Positions 35,236-47,048 of a stretch of 64,000 nt of DNA are shown here, piece by piece. The position numbers were made by a program, and so were the translations under genes. The DNA lies in contig CM077822.1 of the NCBI GenBank assembly GCA_039720395.1, forward strand, positions 16,881,043 through 16,945,042. The letters run 5' to 3'. Each line of letters begins with the position of its first letter. Within the stretch, counting starts at the first letter, position 1. The notes under the pieces are model-generated. The model was not told the origin of the DNA. It did not search any database and worked only from the letters and a program-made list of their open reading frames with translations. The DNA comes from Liquidambar formosana. Its lineage: Eukaryota; Streptophyta; Magnoliopsida; Saxifragales; Altingiaceae.

Positions 35236-35574
35236 GGTAAATTGGAGATAACCTCTTTATATTTGAATTTCACCAGTAGACCCCCTAAGCTCATGTGGGA
35301 TTTTTTTTTTGAGTTTAATGGTAGTAGTAAATTTGATACAATGCAATTGGGGTTTGGATTGGGAGAGAGAGAGAGTGAGAGAGGAAATATTTTTGACAAT
35401 TACTTGTGCCACGTAAGTAGCGCGTGATTATTTTCCATCAATATTCATCAACGGCGAATAACGATGGAATACATTGATAAAAATTAAAACATACGAAAGA
35501 CACATCAGTAAAATTAAAACATAAAAGGGTTATCTGATGACCCCCATACTTTTGGAGGTTATCTATAATTTACC
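35236..35574. mobile_element. Mutator-like MITE with GGTAAATT ends
   Basis: Left GGTAAATTGGAGATAACCTC pairs with right (opposite strand) GGTAAATTATAGATAACCTC. The flanks are AT-rich and similar (TAATTATTATT on both sides, offset by a few bases). Non-coding; contains a GA-rich stretch at about 35361-35382. Confidence 0.75.
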
Positions 35575-35895
35575 TTTATAATTATTATTTGCTTCATATT
35601 GGCCATACTTTTGGTCAACCCTAAGTAATTAGACTTCTTGGGGAAATTTTATTTTATATATATATATTTTTCTTAATACAAGTGGATTCAAGTTTGGAAT
35701 GAGTCCCAATCAGATTAATTTAGATGAGGGGCTGTTTCCTATAAGATAGGGCATAGGGTTTTAAGATGAATTGTATGTACATAATCATAAAAGAGGAAAA
35801 AATTGTACCAAAAAAAAAAAAAAAAAAAAAAAAACAGAGAAAGAAAAGAAATAAGAAGTAATTCTCAGATAAGAGGACTATAGTGTTTAACTGCA

Positions 35896-36112
35896 ATTCT
35901 GAAAGTTAGAATACTTATCTCGAGTAAAGAAGAGCTATGGTGCTCATCTATTTGATCAATATTATATGGTAAAATAATAAATGCAAATTATATATATATA
36001 TATATATATATATAATTCTGAAAGTTAGAATACTTATCTCGAGTAAAGAAAAGAGCTATGGTGCTCATCTATTTGATCAATATCATATGGTAAAATAATA
36101 AATGCAAATTAT
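35896..36112. repeat. Tandem duplication, unit about 118 bp, with (TA)n
   Basis: The block AATTCTGAAAGTTAGAATAC through AAATGCAAATTAT occurs at 35896-35992 and 36014-36112, nearly identical (one two-base and one single-base difference). Each is followed by a (TA)n tract. Confidence 0.9.
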
Positions 36113-36150
<38 letters not shown>

Positions 36151-36780
36151 ATTGGTCTAGTTGATGAGATCCCTTAGATTTGTGTGGGCCATGTGGGCGA
36201 GTTGGCATGCAATGTTGAGGTGATATTTTTTCAATAGCTCGGATGGCGATGTTTTAGTGCTGAGGCGTAAATCAACGACTCGGAATTTCAAGTTAAAAAA
36301 TCTCCTACTAAAATAACCAAAATGATCTCAATAAAAATGGTTTTTTAGACTTGTGATTGGAATAGTTGATTTATACTTCTGATGTGTACTTTGTGCCAAT
36401 ATCTTTTTGGTAGAGCAAAACTTCCATATAATTGTGACATGGCTAATGTAGTGTTATGGGCTAATAAGGATTAAGTAAAATAAGATTATTAGAGTATATT
36501 TTGACCTTATAATCTCATTTTATTTGATTCCTATTAACCCGTGACACCACGTAACCGTGTCAGTTACATGGAAGACTCACTCTTTTTGATGGGGTGGAAG
36601 TAGAAACTTGATGTATAGTACCGGAGAGAAGCCGGGTTAGGAAAGGAATTTCCACTGCGTACCTACCAACCTGTCACAATCCAAGAAATCCAAAAAAATT
36701 TTTCTCGAGTAAATCGAACTTTTCTTGCCTAAAAAGTTCTCAGTTTCCTAACCTTTCCCAAGCACTAAAAAAGTTAAGCT
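36113..36780. other. Upstream region of the receptor-kinase gene
   Basis: Contains the second (TA)n tract and a stretch with ATTGTGACATGGCTAATGTAGTG and GTGACACCACGTAAC phrases that may be the two ends of an eroded inverted-repeat element (about 36420-36565). The proximal promoter is presumably in the last few hundred bases. Confidence 0.45.
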
Positions 36781-37840
36781 AAGCTAGAGAGAGAAAGAGA
36801 CACACAATGTAGAGAGAGAAAGACAATATTGGAGGGAGAAAGAATGAGAGAGGTGTGAAAGCATGCCTTGTCGGCCATTAGAGCTTCAAAGAAGAGCTCT
36901 CACCCGTCCCTTCGATTCACCTAAAGATTCTTCACAATCATTTCCTTCACGACGCCAAAAAAAAACACCAAACCACGACGTGGGTTTGCCTCGCACAGTT
37001 TCAATAATAGACAATATAATAATATACATACAAATAACATCTCCCTGATTCATTGAATTTGAGATTTTGTCCCCTTGAATAAAGGTCATAGATTTTTTCC
37101 TGCACAAATCTTGCTTGTAGATTGAAGATCCCACCATTTGTGCCAAAAAGTTGAAGTGGGTGTTGCTTGTTTTTGTCTTCTGCTTCATGAATTCCATGGT
37201 TTTTGGTTTCTATTCTGGAGGAGACAGTGGAAAGAGCTGGACTTGCTGTTTTTCTTATTACTTCTTTGATGACTAATGGATGGACTCCTCTTGAGGTATG
37301 TTAAAGGCTTTTGATCTTTGTTGGATTTCTCAAATATTGAATTGTTTGGCTTCTTTGATAGCGTTGATGTTTGGTTTAATGTCTCTCTTTTTTGAAAAAT
37401 GATCAGTAGTCCCCATTTGGTTTGTTGGTTTTCTGAATTCGTATTGTTGGGTTGTTTTCTATGTGTAGTTTGAATTCCTTGAACCCTTAAGATTGGTTTG
37501 TCAAAGCTTGGTTCTTTTCAGTTTGACTGTGGTCTGGCTCATTTCAGGAATTCCCATTTGTTTTGTTGGGTTTATGAATTTTGGATTTTTGGGGTTGATT
37601 CAAGTGATACGTTTCTTCCCGCTTCTGTTGAAGATTGGTTCTTTCAGATGATTGACTTCCTGGGTTCATTCATGGCATTCAAGCCCATTGTTTCACTTGT
37701 GTAATGCTGCTATATTGTATTGGTGATGAATTGCATGGATCAAAATCGGTTCTTCAGCATTGCATTATGAGGTAGCTAGACGTATGCTGGTTTTATTTAT
37801 TGGTTTATGTTTTTACTTTGATCGACCAAGGGTTGTTAGA
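36781..37840 (+). promoter_or_regulatory. 5' leader of the receptor kinase, with intron and uORFs
   Basis: A GAGAGA-rich stretch (about 36787-36856) marks the likely leader start. A GTATGT donor at 37296 and TTCTTCAG acceptor ending at 37757 define a probable 462-bp 5'UTR intron. A 61-codon upstream frame (36863-37048) and a minimal ATG-AGG-TAG frame (37767-37775) lie in the predicted mature leader, so translation may be damped by uORFs. The positions are read from sequence; use of the intron is inferred. Confidence 0.5.
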
Positions 37841-40800
37841 ATGTCAGGGATTTTCAGTTCGAGTAGATTTTTGGTTGTAGTGTTTATTATGGCCGGTCTA
37901 CTAGCTTCCAGTTCAGAGGGGTTGAATTCAGAGGGTCGGTACCTCCTAGAGCTGAAAAATAACTTTCATGATGAGTTTAATTATCTGGGTGATTGGAATT
38001 CTAGTGATCGAACACCGTGTGGATGGATGGGTGTAAATTGCACACCCGGTTCCAATCCGGTGGTCTGGTCTCTTCATTTGAATTCCATGAATCTTTCCGG
38101 AACCCTAAGTCCAAGTATAGGTGGTTTGATGCACCTAGCTTATCTTGATGTTTCTTACAATGAGTTCACTGGTAACATACCGAAGGAGATTGGAAACTGT
38201 TTGGGATTGGAATATCTTTATTTGAATGACAATAACTTTGATGGGCTAATTCCTTCTGAATTGGGTAATCTGCCTAGTTTAAGAGGTCTGAATTTATGCA
38301 ACAACAAAATCTCTGGTCCTCTTCCGGAGGAGCTTGGAAACCTTTCCTCTTTGGTTGAATTTGTGGCATACACTAACAATATCACAGGTCCTTTGCCTCG
38401 TTCTCTTGGAAGGCTTAAGAATTTGAGAAAATTTCGAGCTGGGCAGAATGCCATTTCTGGAAGCATACCTGCAGATATAGGTGGATGTGAGAGCTTGGAA
38501 TTGCTTGGTCTTGCCCAAAATGAATTAGGAGGGGAAATACCGAAGGAGCTTGGGATGCTTGGGAACTTGACGGATCTGGTTCTTTGGGATAATCATTTAT
38601 CAGGTTTTGTTCCAGAGGAACTTGGAAATTGTATGAACCTTGGGACTCTTGCTTTGTACGAGAATAATCTTGTGGGACAGATACCCATGGAGATTGGTAA
38701 CCTCAAGTTTCTGAAGAAGTTATACCTTTACAGGAATGATTTAAATGGAACTATTCCAAGGGAAATTGGGAATCTTTCTCTAGCAGCAGAAATTGATTTC
38801 TCAGAGAATTCTTTGATGGGAGAGATTCCAACCGAGCTTAGTAAGATAAAGGGTCTGCGCTTACTCTACCTCTTCCAGAACCAGCTTACTGGTGTCATAC
38901 CAAATGAGCTTACTACCTTGAAGAACTTGACAAAGCTTGACCTGTCTATTAATTACCTCACAGGTCCTATTCCTTTTGGATTTCAGTATCTAACTGAAAT
39001 GCTCCAGTTACAGCTTTTTGAAAATTCTCTGAGTGGTAGCATTCCTCAAGAGCTTGGACTTTACAGCCGTCTTTGGGTGGTTGATTTTTCAGACAATTAC
39101 CTGACGGGAAGAATACCTCCTCATCTTTGTCGACGCTCTAACTTGATTTTGTTGAATCTCGAGTCTAACAAGCTTTATGGTAATATCCCGACAGGGGTTA
39201 TGAATTGCAAATCGTTGGTGCAACTTCGTCTGGTTGGAAACAGTCTTACTGGGAGCTTTCCTTCAGAATTGTGCAAATTGGTGAACCTTTCTGCCATTGA
39301 ATTGGGTCAGAACAAGTTCAGCGGTCCCATTCCTCCAGCAATTGGAGATTGCAAATCGTTGCAAAGGCTTCATCTTGCAAACAATTACTTTACATCTGAG
39401 TTGCCAAGAGAGATAGGAAATCTGTCTCAGTTGGTGACTTTTAATATCTCATCTAATTCACTCACTGGACGGATTCCACCTCAACTTGTTAACTGCAAGA
39501 TGCTTCAACGACTTGATCTCAGCCGGAACAACTTTGCAGATACTTTACCAAATGAGCTTGGAACTCTTTTGCAGTTGGAGCTTCTCAAGCTTTCAGAAAA
39601 TAAGTTCTCTGGACGTATACCTGCGGCAATAGGAAATCTCTCTCATTTAACTGAATTGCAGATGGGCGGCAACTCATTTTCTGGTGGAATACCACCAGAG
39701 CTGGGTGCTCTTTCAAGCTTGCAGATTGCAATGAATCTCAGTTATAATAATCTCTCTGGGACGATACCTCCTGAGCTTGGAAATCTTATTTTACTGGAAT
39801 TCCTTTTGCTCAACAACAATCATTTGAGTGGTGAAATTCCGAGCACATTTGAAAACCTGTCAAGTCTACTGGGGTGCAACTTCTCATACAATGACCTTAC
39901 TGGATCTTTACCTTCCATATCACTATTTCATAACATGGCCATCAGCAGCTTTATCGGAAATAAAGGGCTCTGTGGTGGGCCCCTTGGCGATTGCAATGGA
40001 ACTCCATCCGTTCCTTCTGTTCCTTCTATGAAAGGCACAGATGCTCCTCGGGGTAAGATCATTGTTGTAGTTGCAGCTGCTGTAGGTGGGGTTTCTCTCA
40101 TTCTTATTGTCACTATTTTATACTTCATGAGGCGTCCAGTTGAAGTAGTTGCTTCTTTCCAAGACAAAGAGATTCCATCTCCGGTTTCAGATATTTACTT
40201 TCCTCCAAAGGAGGGTTTCACTTTCCAAGATCTGGTTGAGGCCACAAGCAATTTTCATGAAAGCTATGTTGTTGGAAGGGGAGCTTGTGGAACAGTTTAT
40301 AAGGCAGTTATGCATTCTGGGCAAACCATTGCTGTTAAAAAGCTAGCATCTAACAGGGAGGGGAACGGCATTGAAAAAAGTTTTCAGGCTGAGATTCTAA
40401 CGCTGGGAAAAATTAGGCATCGTAATATTGTAAAGCTATATGGTTTTTTCTATAACCAAGGTTCCAATCTGCTTCTCTATGAGTACATGGCGAGGGGTAG
40501 CTTGGGTGAATTGCTTCATGGGGCATCTTGTAGCTTGGAATGGCCAACCCGGTTCATGATTGCTCTTGGGGCGGCTGAAGGTCTTTCTTATTTACATCAT
40601 GACTGCAAACCAAGAATTGTTCACCGTGATATAAAGTCTAATAACATTCTTCTTGATGATAAATTTGAAGCCCATGTTGGTGACTTTGGTTTGGCAAAGG
40701 TGATTGACATGCCTCAATCTAAATCAATGTCTGCAGTTGCAGGATCATATGGGTATATTGCCCCTGGTAAGCTCCTTTGTTAGCTCATCTATAATATTAT

Positions 40801-41126
40801 ATTATTTCTAGATTCATAATCATTATTACTGGCTTGCCATTTTGTGTAAGAAAATTTCTGATAAAAATTAAGTAATTGGAGTTCCTTCCAAAGCCATTTT
40901 GTTTTAAGCCATGTAATAAATTGTGACTTGTGTAATATTAGTTGCTTCATGTTTAAAGGATTTGGTTCCAAGTTCTACTTGAAAAATGAATGTTTGGTTA
41001 TAGTATTTTCATAATGTGGAGTAATACTTGTTGACATGAGAGAGTTTTGAGCTTAGAAGGAGGAACCTTCTACTAAGGTTGCTGCTCCTATTTTGAAACC
41101 ATGATTCCATGCTCCTAAGTTGGAAG

Positions 41127-41160
<34 letters not shown>

Positions 41161-41879
41161 TTCTAAGTGAGATAGAACCTTGTGATGGAGCAGGGAAGCC
41201 CACCCACCCACCCACCCACCCACCCAAAAAAAAAGAATAAAAAAAAAAATCAACTTCTTCTTAACTTTAACTAAAATGTTAAAAAGTTTCTAAAAATAAT
41301 AGGATTCCTATTAAATCATATCAAATTAATGCTTAGTTAAATATTCAATAGTCAATACTTTCCTTTAAAAAAAAGAGGTAAAATCATGCTTTCTCTCTCT
41401 TAATGTGGCTTCTCAAAAGAACACTGTTGCAACTTTTTTTTCCCGCTGAAATTCTTTATAATTCTAATGAACTATAAAATTTTGTTTCAATTTTCTATAT
41501 TCCACAAAATATCATATTGAGATAACACAACATATATATAATATATGGATTAGGGGACACAAGTTTTTGTAGCTGCATCTACGACTCATATTTTGCGAAA
41601 CCCACTGTTGGATTAGATAGTCTTCCCATGTAGGTTATGCATGCAAAATATAAAGTTGATCCGATATTGGTTACCATTTGATCTAAAAACGTACTTTTCT
41701 ATTCAATAAAAATCTCACATTTATGGATGAAGCACCTCTTAATCATGGGTCAACTTATTTTTTTGCATGTATGCTCTACATGGGTAGGCAATCTAATCCA
41801 ACGGTGGGTTTCTCAAAATATGAGTCGTAGATGGAGTTACAAAAATTTGTATCAAAACTTGTGTCCACTGATCCTAACC

Positions 41880-41911
<32 letters not shown>

Positions 41912-42867
41912 CTCCCATAAAGGCTTCCTACAAGCCTTAAACTTTTGACTCTTCTATGTTCCCTTCTTCCCCGACCTCGACCCCGCCCCCACTCCCGCTT
42001 CGTGCTTTTATGGTTCTGAATTCTGTGTAAATAATCAGTAGTTGAATTGGTAGGAATAAGAAAAAGAAAGCTTCAATATTAGTAATAATAGGATGTATAA
42101 ATTTATATCCAATACCTATTTTTAACTGTTGTAGTCAGTATGGGGATAATGGTCTATACTTGTATTGTTATACCATTCTTACTTTACTAGAATCCTATCT
42201 GAGAATAAGGTTCTTGGTCCTATGATTGATTGCGTATGACAGTTTTACTAAGACAGATAGGTAAAAATACAATTTCAAACAACTGAACAAGTTTTTGGAG
42301 GCAAATACTCTCTGTCTGTCTGTCTGTCTCACGCACATACACGCGCCCATGCACACATGCTCATGCACTCACACGCACACTCAAATGTACACATTGATTA
42401 GCCAATTATATAGAAACTAAAAATTCATACCTGCGAATGACATTCATTCCTTGTAAATGTTTGACAATTAGCTCTCGTTTATGGCAGAATATGCCTACAC
42501 TATGAAGGTTACAGAAAAATGTGACATCTATAGCTATGGGGTTGTTCTATTGGAGTTGCTAACAGGAAGAACTCCTGTACAACCGCTTGATCAAGGTGGT
42601 GATCTTGTCACGTGGGTGAGGAATTACATTCGGAACCATTCCTTGACTTCTGAGATACTTGACAGTCAATTAAATTTAGGAGACAAAAGTACAGTTGATC
42701 ACATGATTACTGTTTTAAAAATTGCTTTATTGTGTACAAATTTGTCCCCTTTCAACCGGCCATCAATGCGGGAAGTCGTGCTTATGCTGTATGAGTCAAA
42801 TGAGGGGGAAGGGAACTTCATTTCAGATCCAATTCATGATCCTGCCCTGCAAGATGATCACTCATAA
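37841..42867 (+). CDS. LRR receptor-like kinase, subfamily XI (At2g33170/At5g63930 type)
   Basis: Exons 37841-40766 and 42488-42867 give 1101 aa. The 1721-bp intron starts GTAAGC, ends GGCAG, and splits the Glu codon of the APE motif (YIAP/EYAYTMKV). Residues 1-27 form a signal peptide (FLVVVFIMAGLLAS). An LRR N-terminal cap follows (NSSDRTPCGWMGVNC), then about 25 plant-type LRRs (LxxLxxLxLxxNxLxGxIPxxLGNL) and a membrane span at about 739-763. The kinase has a GRGACG loop (812-817), Lys 833, HRD with Asp 930 (RD type), DFG with Asp 948 and Glu 976. It should sense an extracellular peptide or other ligand at the plasma membrane and phosphorylate on Ser/Thr. All catalytic residues are present. 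An in-frame ATG at 37784 would add 19 residues; 37841 was chosen because it places the signal peptide at the N-terminus. Confidence 0.93.
40767..42487 (+). other. Coding intron of the receptor kinase, repeat-laden
   Basis: Contains (CT)n at about 41131-41158, (CCCA)n at about 41200-41226, a foldback MITE at 41548-41880, (CT)n(TA)n at about 41881-41912, (TGTC)n at about 42311-42330 and a CA-rich tract near 42330-42385. The borders are canonical. Confidence 0.85.
41548..41880. mobile_element. Foldback MITE, family copy 2 (in intron)
   Basis: Left GGACACAAGTTTTTGTA pairs with right GGACACAAGTTTTGATACAA (opposite strand). CGACTCATATTTTG, AAACCCAC and TTGGATTAGAT have inverted partners across the whole element, making an imperfect hairpin of about 330 nt. 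It shares CATATTTTnCGAAAnCCACT and TTAGATAGTCTT with the element at 16283-16660. The hairpin would be transcribed with the intron. Confidence 0.8.
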
Positions 42868-45800
42868 ACGTATGTAACAGTTTCCCAGTTTCTACGAACT
42901 GAGATGATTATTATTATTATTTTTTCAAGTGCTGATTCTTCCTTGTCTTATTTGCAAAAGTGAAATGATAAGATCATCATGCTGATCTCAAAGAAAAAGA
43001 AAAAGAAAAAGAAAAAGATAAGATCATCATGTACATTTTCCTGGAACAAAGTATCATTACTCGGCCTTTCTATCTATTGTTCATATGGGTCTTTGACATG
43101 ACTCACAAGTTCTGTATTTCCTTTGAAATCAATAGTGTAGTTATCAGTGTAAAGTTGGCATTACCATTGTTGTTTTATCATAAATGTTGTGTTGTGAATT
43201 GAATTCGATAAAAAATGATCGTCTTTATCTCATTAGATATTAATTTCATGTTAGATCTTCAGTTATCAATGGCCTGAGGATTTCAGCTCGCACTCTCTTT
43301 CTCTCTGAAAAGTAATATTCTGTTTTATTGTTGATTTTAATGTGTTCGCAAATCCTCATTAGATTAAGATCATAGAAGCATAAAGCAGGAGCAGGGGCCA
43401 GGTTGGAGCTGGGAGTGGGGTGGAGAAGCTGTGGCACATAGAAGAGTCAAAGGTTTGGGGCATGTAAGATGGGTTTGTGTAAAACATATATTTATATATA
43501 TGTTGTGTTACTTTTTAGAATACCATGTGTGGTGAAATTGTAGAGAAAATTTAAGCAAAAAAGGTTTATATATAGCTTGGTAGAATTATAGATAAATTCA
43601 AAAAATAAAAAAAATAAAAAACTTGTGCAAGGAAGGAGTGTATTCTTATGGGAAGTCACACTAATGTAGAGAATGAAGAAAGCATCATATGTTCCTTACT
43701 TTTTTTTTTTTTTAAATAAATTTTTTATATTTAAAATTTTGAAGGATACTATTGAGTATCTAGGACTACTAAAATGATTTAATAAGGGAAATGCTATTAT
43801 TTTTGGAAAGGTTTTAATTTTTTAGCTTATGTTAAGAAGAGTTGAATGGGAAATAACTATTATGAGATATTTTCTCCTAAAATGTGAACATAATGAGGTA
43901 TTATAATAAATTTTAGGTGGCCACTAAAGCCAAAAGTTTACATTAAAAAGAGTTTAATGGTTGATAAAAATGTGTCATGGCCTTGCCAACAATTTAAAGA
44001 GGAATTAGAATTGTGATTGTCTCACTAATTGTTATTTTATGGCATATATAAATGATTTTAGAATGCTAATTATAAACTTTGTAAAGTCTCTTGTCATCAT
44101 CTGTATTAAACTCAACTCAAGAAAACCTTATATCCCAACTACTTGGTGTTTCGGTAAGTGTATCCTATTTTGCATTCAACTCTATTTTGGACCATATTTT
44201 CCATTATGTCATTGGCAATCGTGTCTTTTTTAATTGCCTCAATTTGCAGTTTCTTTTGACTTTAGTTTTGTCCTAGTGATACCTTCAACTTGAATTAAAT
44301 CACTCATCTTGAAGTGCATTCACTGGTACTCATTGCACTTTATCTTGAAATTTTCTTGTGTTGTCCTCAATTGGTGCCAAGTTTAACTTCTCACTGTTGC
44401 ATTCATTTCTTATTTTTTCATTTCTTCCATCGCTACTCATCCTATCATAATATTTTCATATTTCAGCCGCTGTAATGTCATGGACATGTTGTTTCTTGAC
44501 TGCCCGGTGTTTCGTATCATAAAATGTAATTGGTCTTGTAGCTGTCTTAGTGTTATATCTCCTTTAATTTGATAGATATTATGTTACAATCGCACAACAC
44601 TTTGGGACTCCATATATCCTGCGGTAATCCTCGTACGTCCATTACCTGAGTTGACTCCCTCTAATGTTTCTAGCTGCTTTGAAAGAACATATCATGCAAA
44701 GTTCCTTATAACATGATCTTATTCCTATTAAGTAGATATAAGCAGGAAAGATTCAATTTGGTGAAGGATGCATTCCAATCTGCTGCACCGTGCAATATTG
44801 ATCTTGATTGTTTCATTGTTGGGTTGATATTGATCTCAGAACTGATAGATAGCAGACCTGTCATGCATGTGTTTCTTGATGTCAGTGTTGACTAATATGG
44901 ATATCAAACATAAAATCTGAAGATTCTCTTAGGCCTGAGAAGGTGAGGATTTTTTTCATTTTTTCTTTTTTAGGTTGCTAATTTGTTTCTGATGATGATC
45001 GTCTCTCTATAATGTTTTGTTGACCATTAAAACTCCTACTCTTCACCTAGTGACATATATTGCAACATATGTGGTGATCCTATCTAAAAATGTAAAACAA
45101 AGAAAAGAAAAGTATTTTTATCCATTTTTTGGTGTCTGATTATTTTATGTGACGAAGTTTGCATCTGTACATTGCTCTTTTGTTTCTCAGAAGATTATTC
45201 ATCAGGTGTTTTTTGGAGATGCCATTCCTTTTGGTAAGAAGCTTGAAAAGTTGGACACTAGTCCATATTCTCTTCAGCAGCGGATGAGACGGGGTGTTTT
45301 GCTTTTATCTTTGTTGAATGAATTAGATGACGAACTGGTCTTAGCGTTCTCTGTTTAGTTATTAATCATCTCACTTCAATTGGAATAGAGGGCCCAACAC
45401 CTAAGTAGTAAATTTCCGCAGATCATGGTCATCTTGGCTTGAAGTTTAGGGTGCATTGGGAAGTTTCGTCCTCTCATCTCTCTTTTGTTGATGTTAGCAT
45501 ACTTCTATACGGACTGCCAAGAACATGAATCATATCATTTTGCTGATTATTCTGATGGAAAAAGAAGAGCATGTACATCTTACACAGAAGTACTCTATTA
45601 AAGGCTTTTATTTTACTTCTCCCCAAAACAAAAAGGAAAAAAAGAAAGAAAAAAAATTATGCACGACTTGGTTTATATAAATACGAAAATGATCAGGTGT
45701 GGGTCAGCTTGGACATTCCAGACTGTAGCCATGCGATCTAGGCTACCTATCCTGGACTGTGCGGACGGTTTCCATAGCTCCAATGTAAGTAAAGGCCAAA

Positions 45801-46077
45801 GTGTGGCCTAGTCATTAAAAGTTAACAAGACTGGTGAAACTGGGATGTTTTGCTTGGAAATCTCTTGTTCTAGTTAGGTGTTGGTGATTTGTATTTGTCC
45901 TCAGCTTGATTTCTTTGTGATTCTTATTTTCTCTCAGAGCATGCCCTTAAGTCAGAAGTTGCTTTGTCAGAATAAGAATGGATTATTCTTCTGAGCAAAT
46001 TTTAATATTTCAAGAAGAGGTGACTTATATGGTTTTTGTTCTATTTTTAATTTTTTATTTAAAAAATATATTTATAG

Positions 46078-46112
<35 letters not shown>

Positions 46113-46744
46113 GGTATAATATTTTTAGTCTATTCAAGTACAAAGATTTCACCACTTGGACACTCTTCACTAAGATTATTCCCATAGGACCAAGTGTCTT
46201 AAGTAATCCAAGCAACACAAGTGAAGATATTTAAACAACGTTCATGTTATGATTTTAATGTCAATGAGCTATATAATTGGGTTAGTTTCATTGATTTCCC
46301 AAAGAAAAAGAAAGTTGGTTTGAGTCCTCTTTTACAGGGGCAATTACAGACTGGTCTGGTTATGAGCAAATAATTACAGTTAAATGCAATTGACTACTAA
46401 TTTCGTAGTAAATGACTACTAACGTAACAAAGAAGGACTACTAACTATAATTATTTGCTCGTACCAGGACGAATCTGTAATTTCCTTTATAAAAATATGT
46501 ATGGCTAACATTTTTCCAATTTATTTTCTAGAAGCAACATCCCATGAAAATAAGCTTACCCACTTCTAATTCAAGAGGATAATACAAATTGTAATCATTC
46601 TTCTGCTCTTAAAAACATTTTATGTACTAAATGAAAAAAATAAGAAAAAGGAAGAAGACTGAATCGAAAAAAAAAAGAAAGAAAACACTTTATGTAGACT
46701 CAGAGCAATAGTAGAAATTGTATTCACTCTTCTACTGAAGACAC
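42868..46744. other. 3' flank of the receptor kinase; no gene recognised
   Basis: The 3'UTR is expected in the first few hundred bases. (AAAG)-type repeats lie near 42990-43018 with a local duplication of AAGATCATCATG (42970, 43020). Moderately GC-balanced stretches at 44100-44900 and 45149-45358 contain short open frames (for example FFGDAIPFGKKLEKLDTSPY) that look less random than their surroundings but match no family I recognise. A poly-T of 31 lies at 46080-46110. Confidence 0.4.
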
Positions 46745-46747
46745 TTA

Positions 46748-47048
46748 GGGTCTGTTTGGTTGTCCAATTCAAAATTAAACAATTCAAAAAATTTTACATA
46801 GTATTGAAGGCATAATCCATCATCTTGAATTAATAAATTCAAGAAAATGATGGTCACCATCACAAATAAGGTGGAAATTCAAAATAGCAGCATTTCATGA
46901 ATTACTTAGAATTGATTTTACAACATCATCTATAGTGATAATTTCGACATTTTAGAATATTCTAATTCAAGGTGATGGATTTATGCTTTCAACCCTATGT
47001 AAAATTTCTTAAATTGTTTAATTTCGAATTGGATGCCCAAAAAGACCC
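46748..47048. mobile_element. PIF/Harbinger-type (Tourist-like) MITE
   Basis: Ends GGGTCTGTTTGGTTGTCCAA and, opposite strand, GGGTCTTTTTGGGCATCCAA, flanked by TTA on both sides (46745-46747, 47049-47051), the usual 3-bp duplication. Length 301 bp, AT-rich, extensively self-complementary. A decayed relative lies at 10960-11279. Confidence 0.85.

Noticed and set aside
35896..36112. Repeat array resembling CRISPR
   Set aside because: Only two long near-identical units joined by TA microsatellite in a plant genome; no short repeats with unique spacers.
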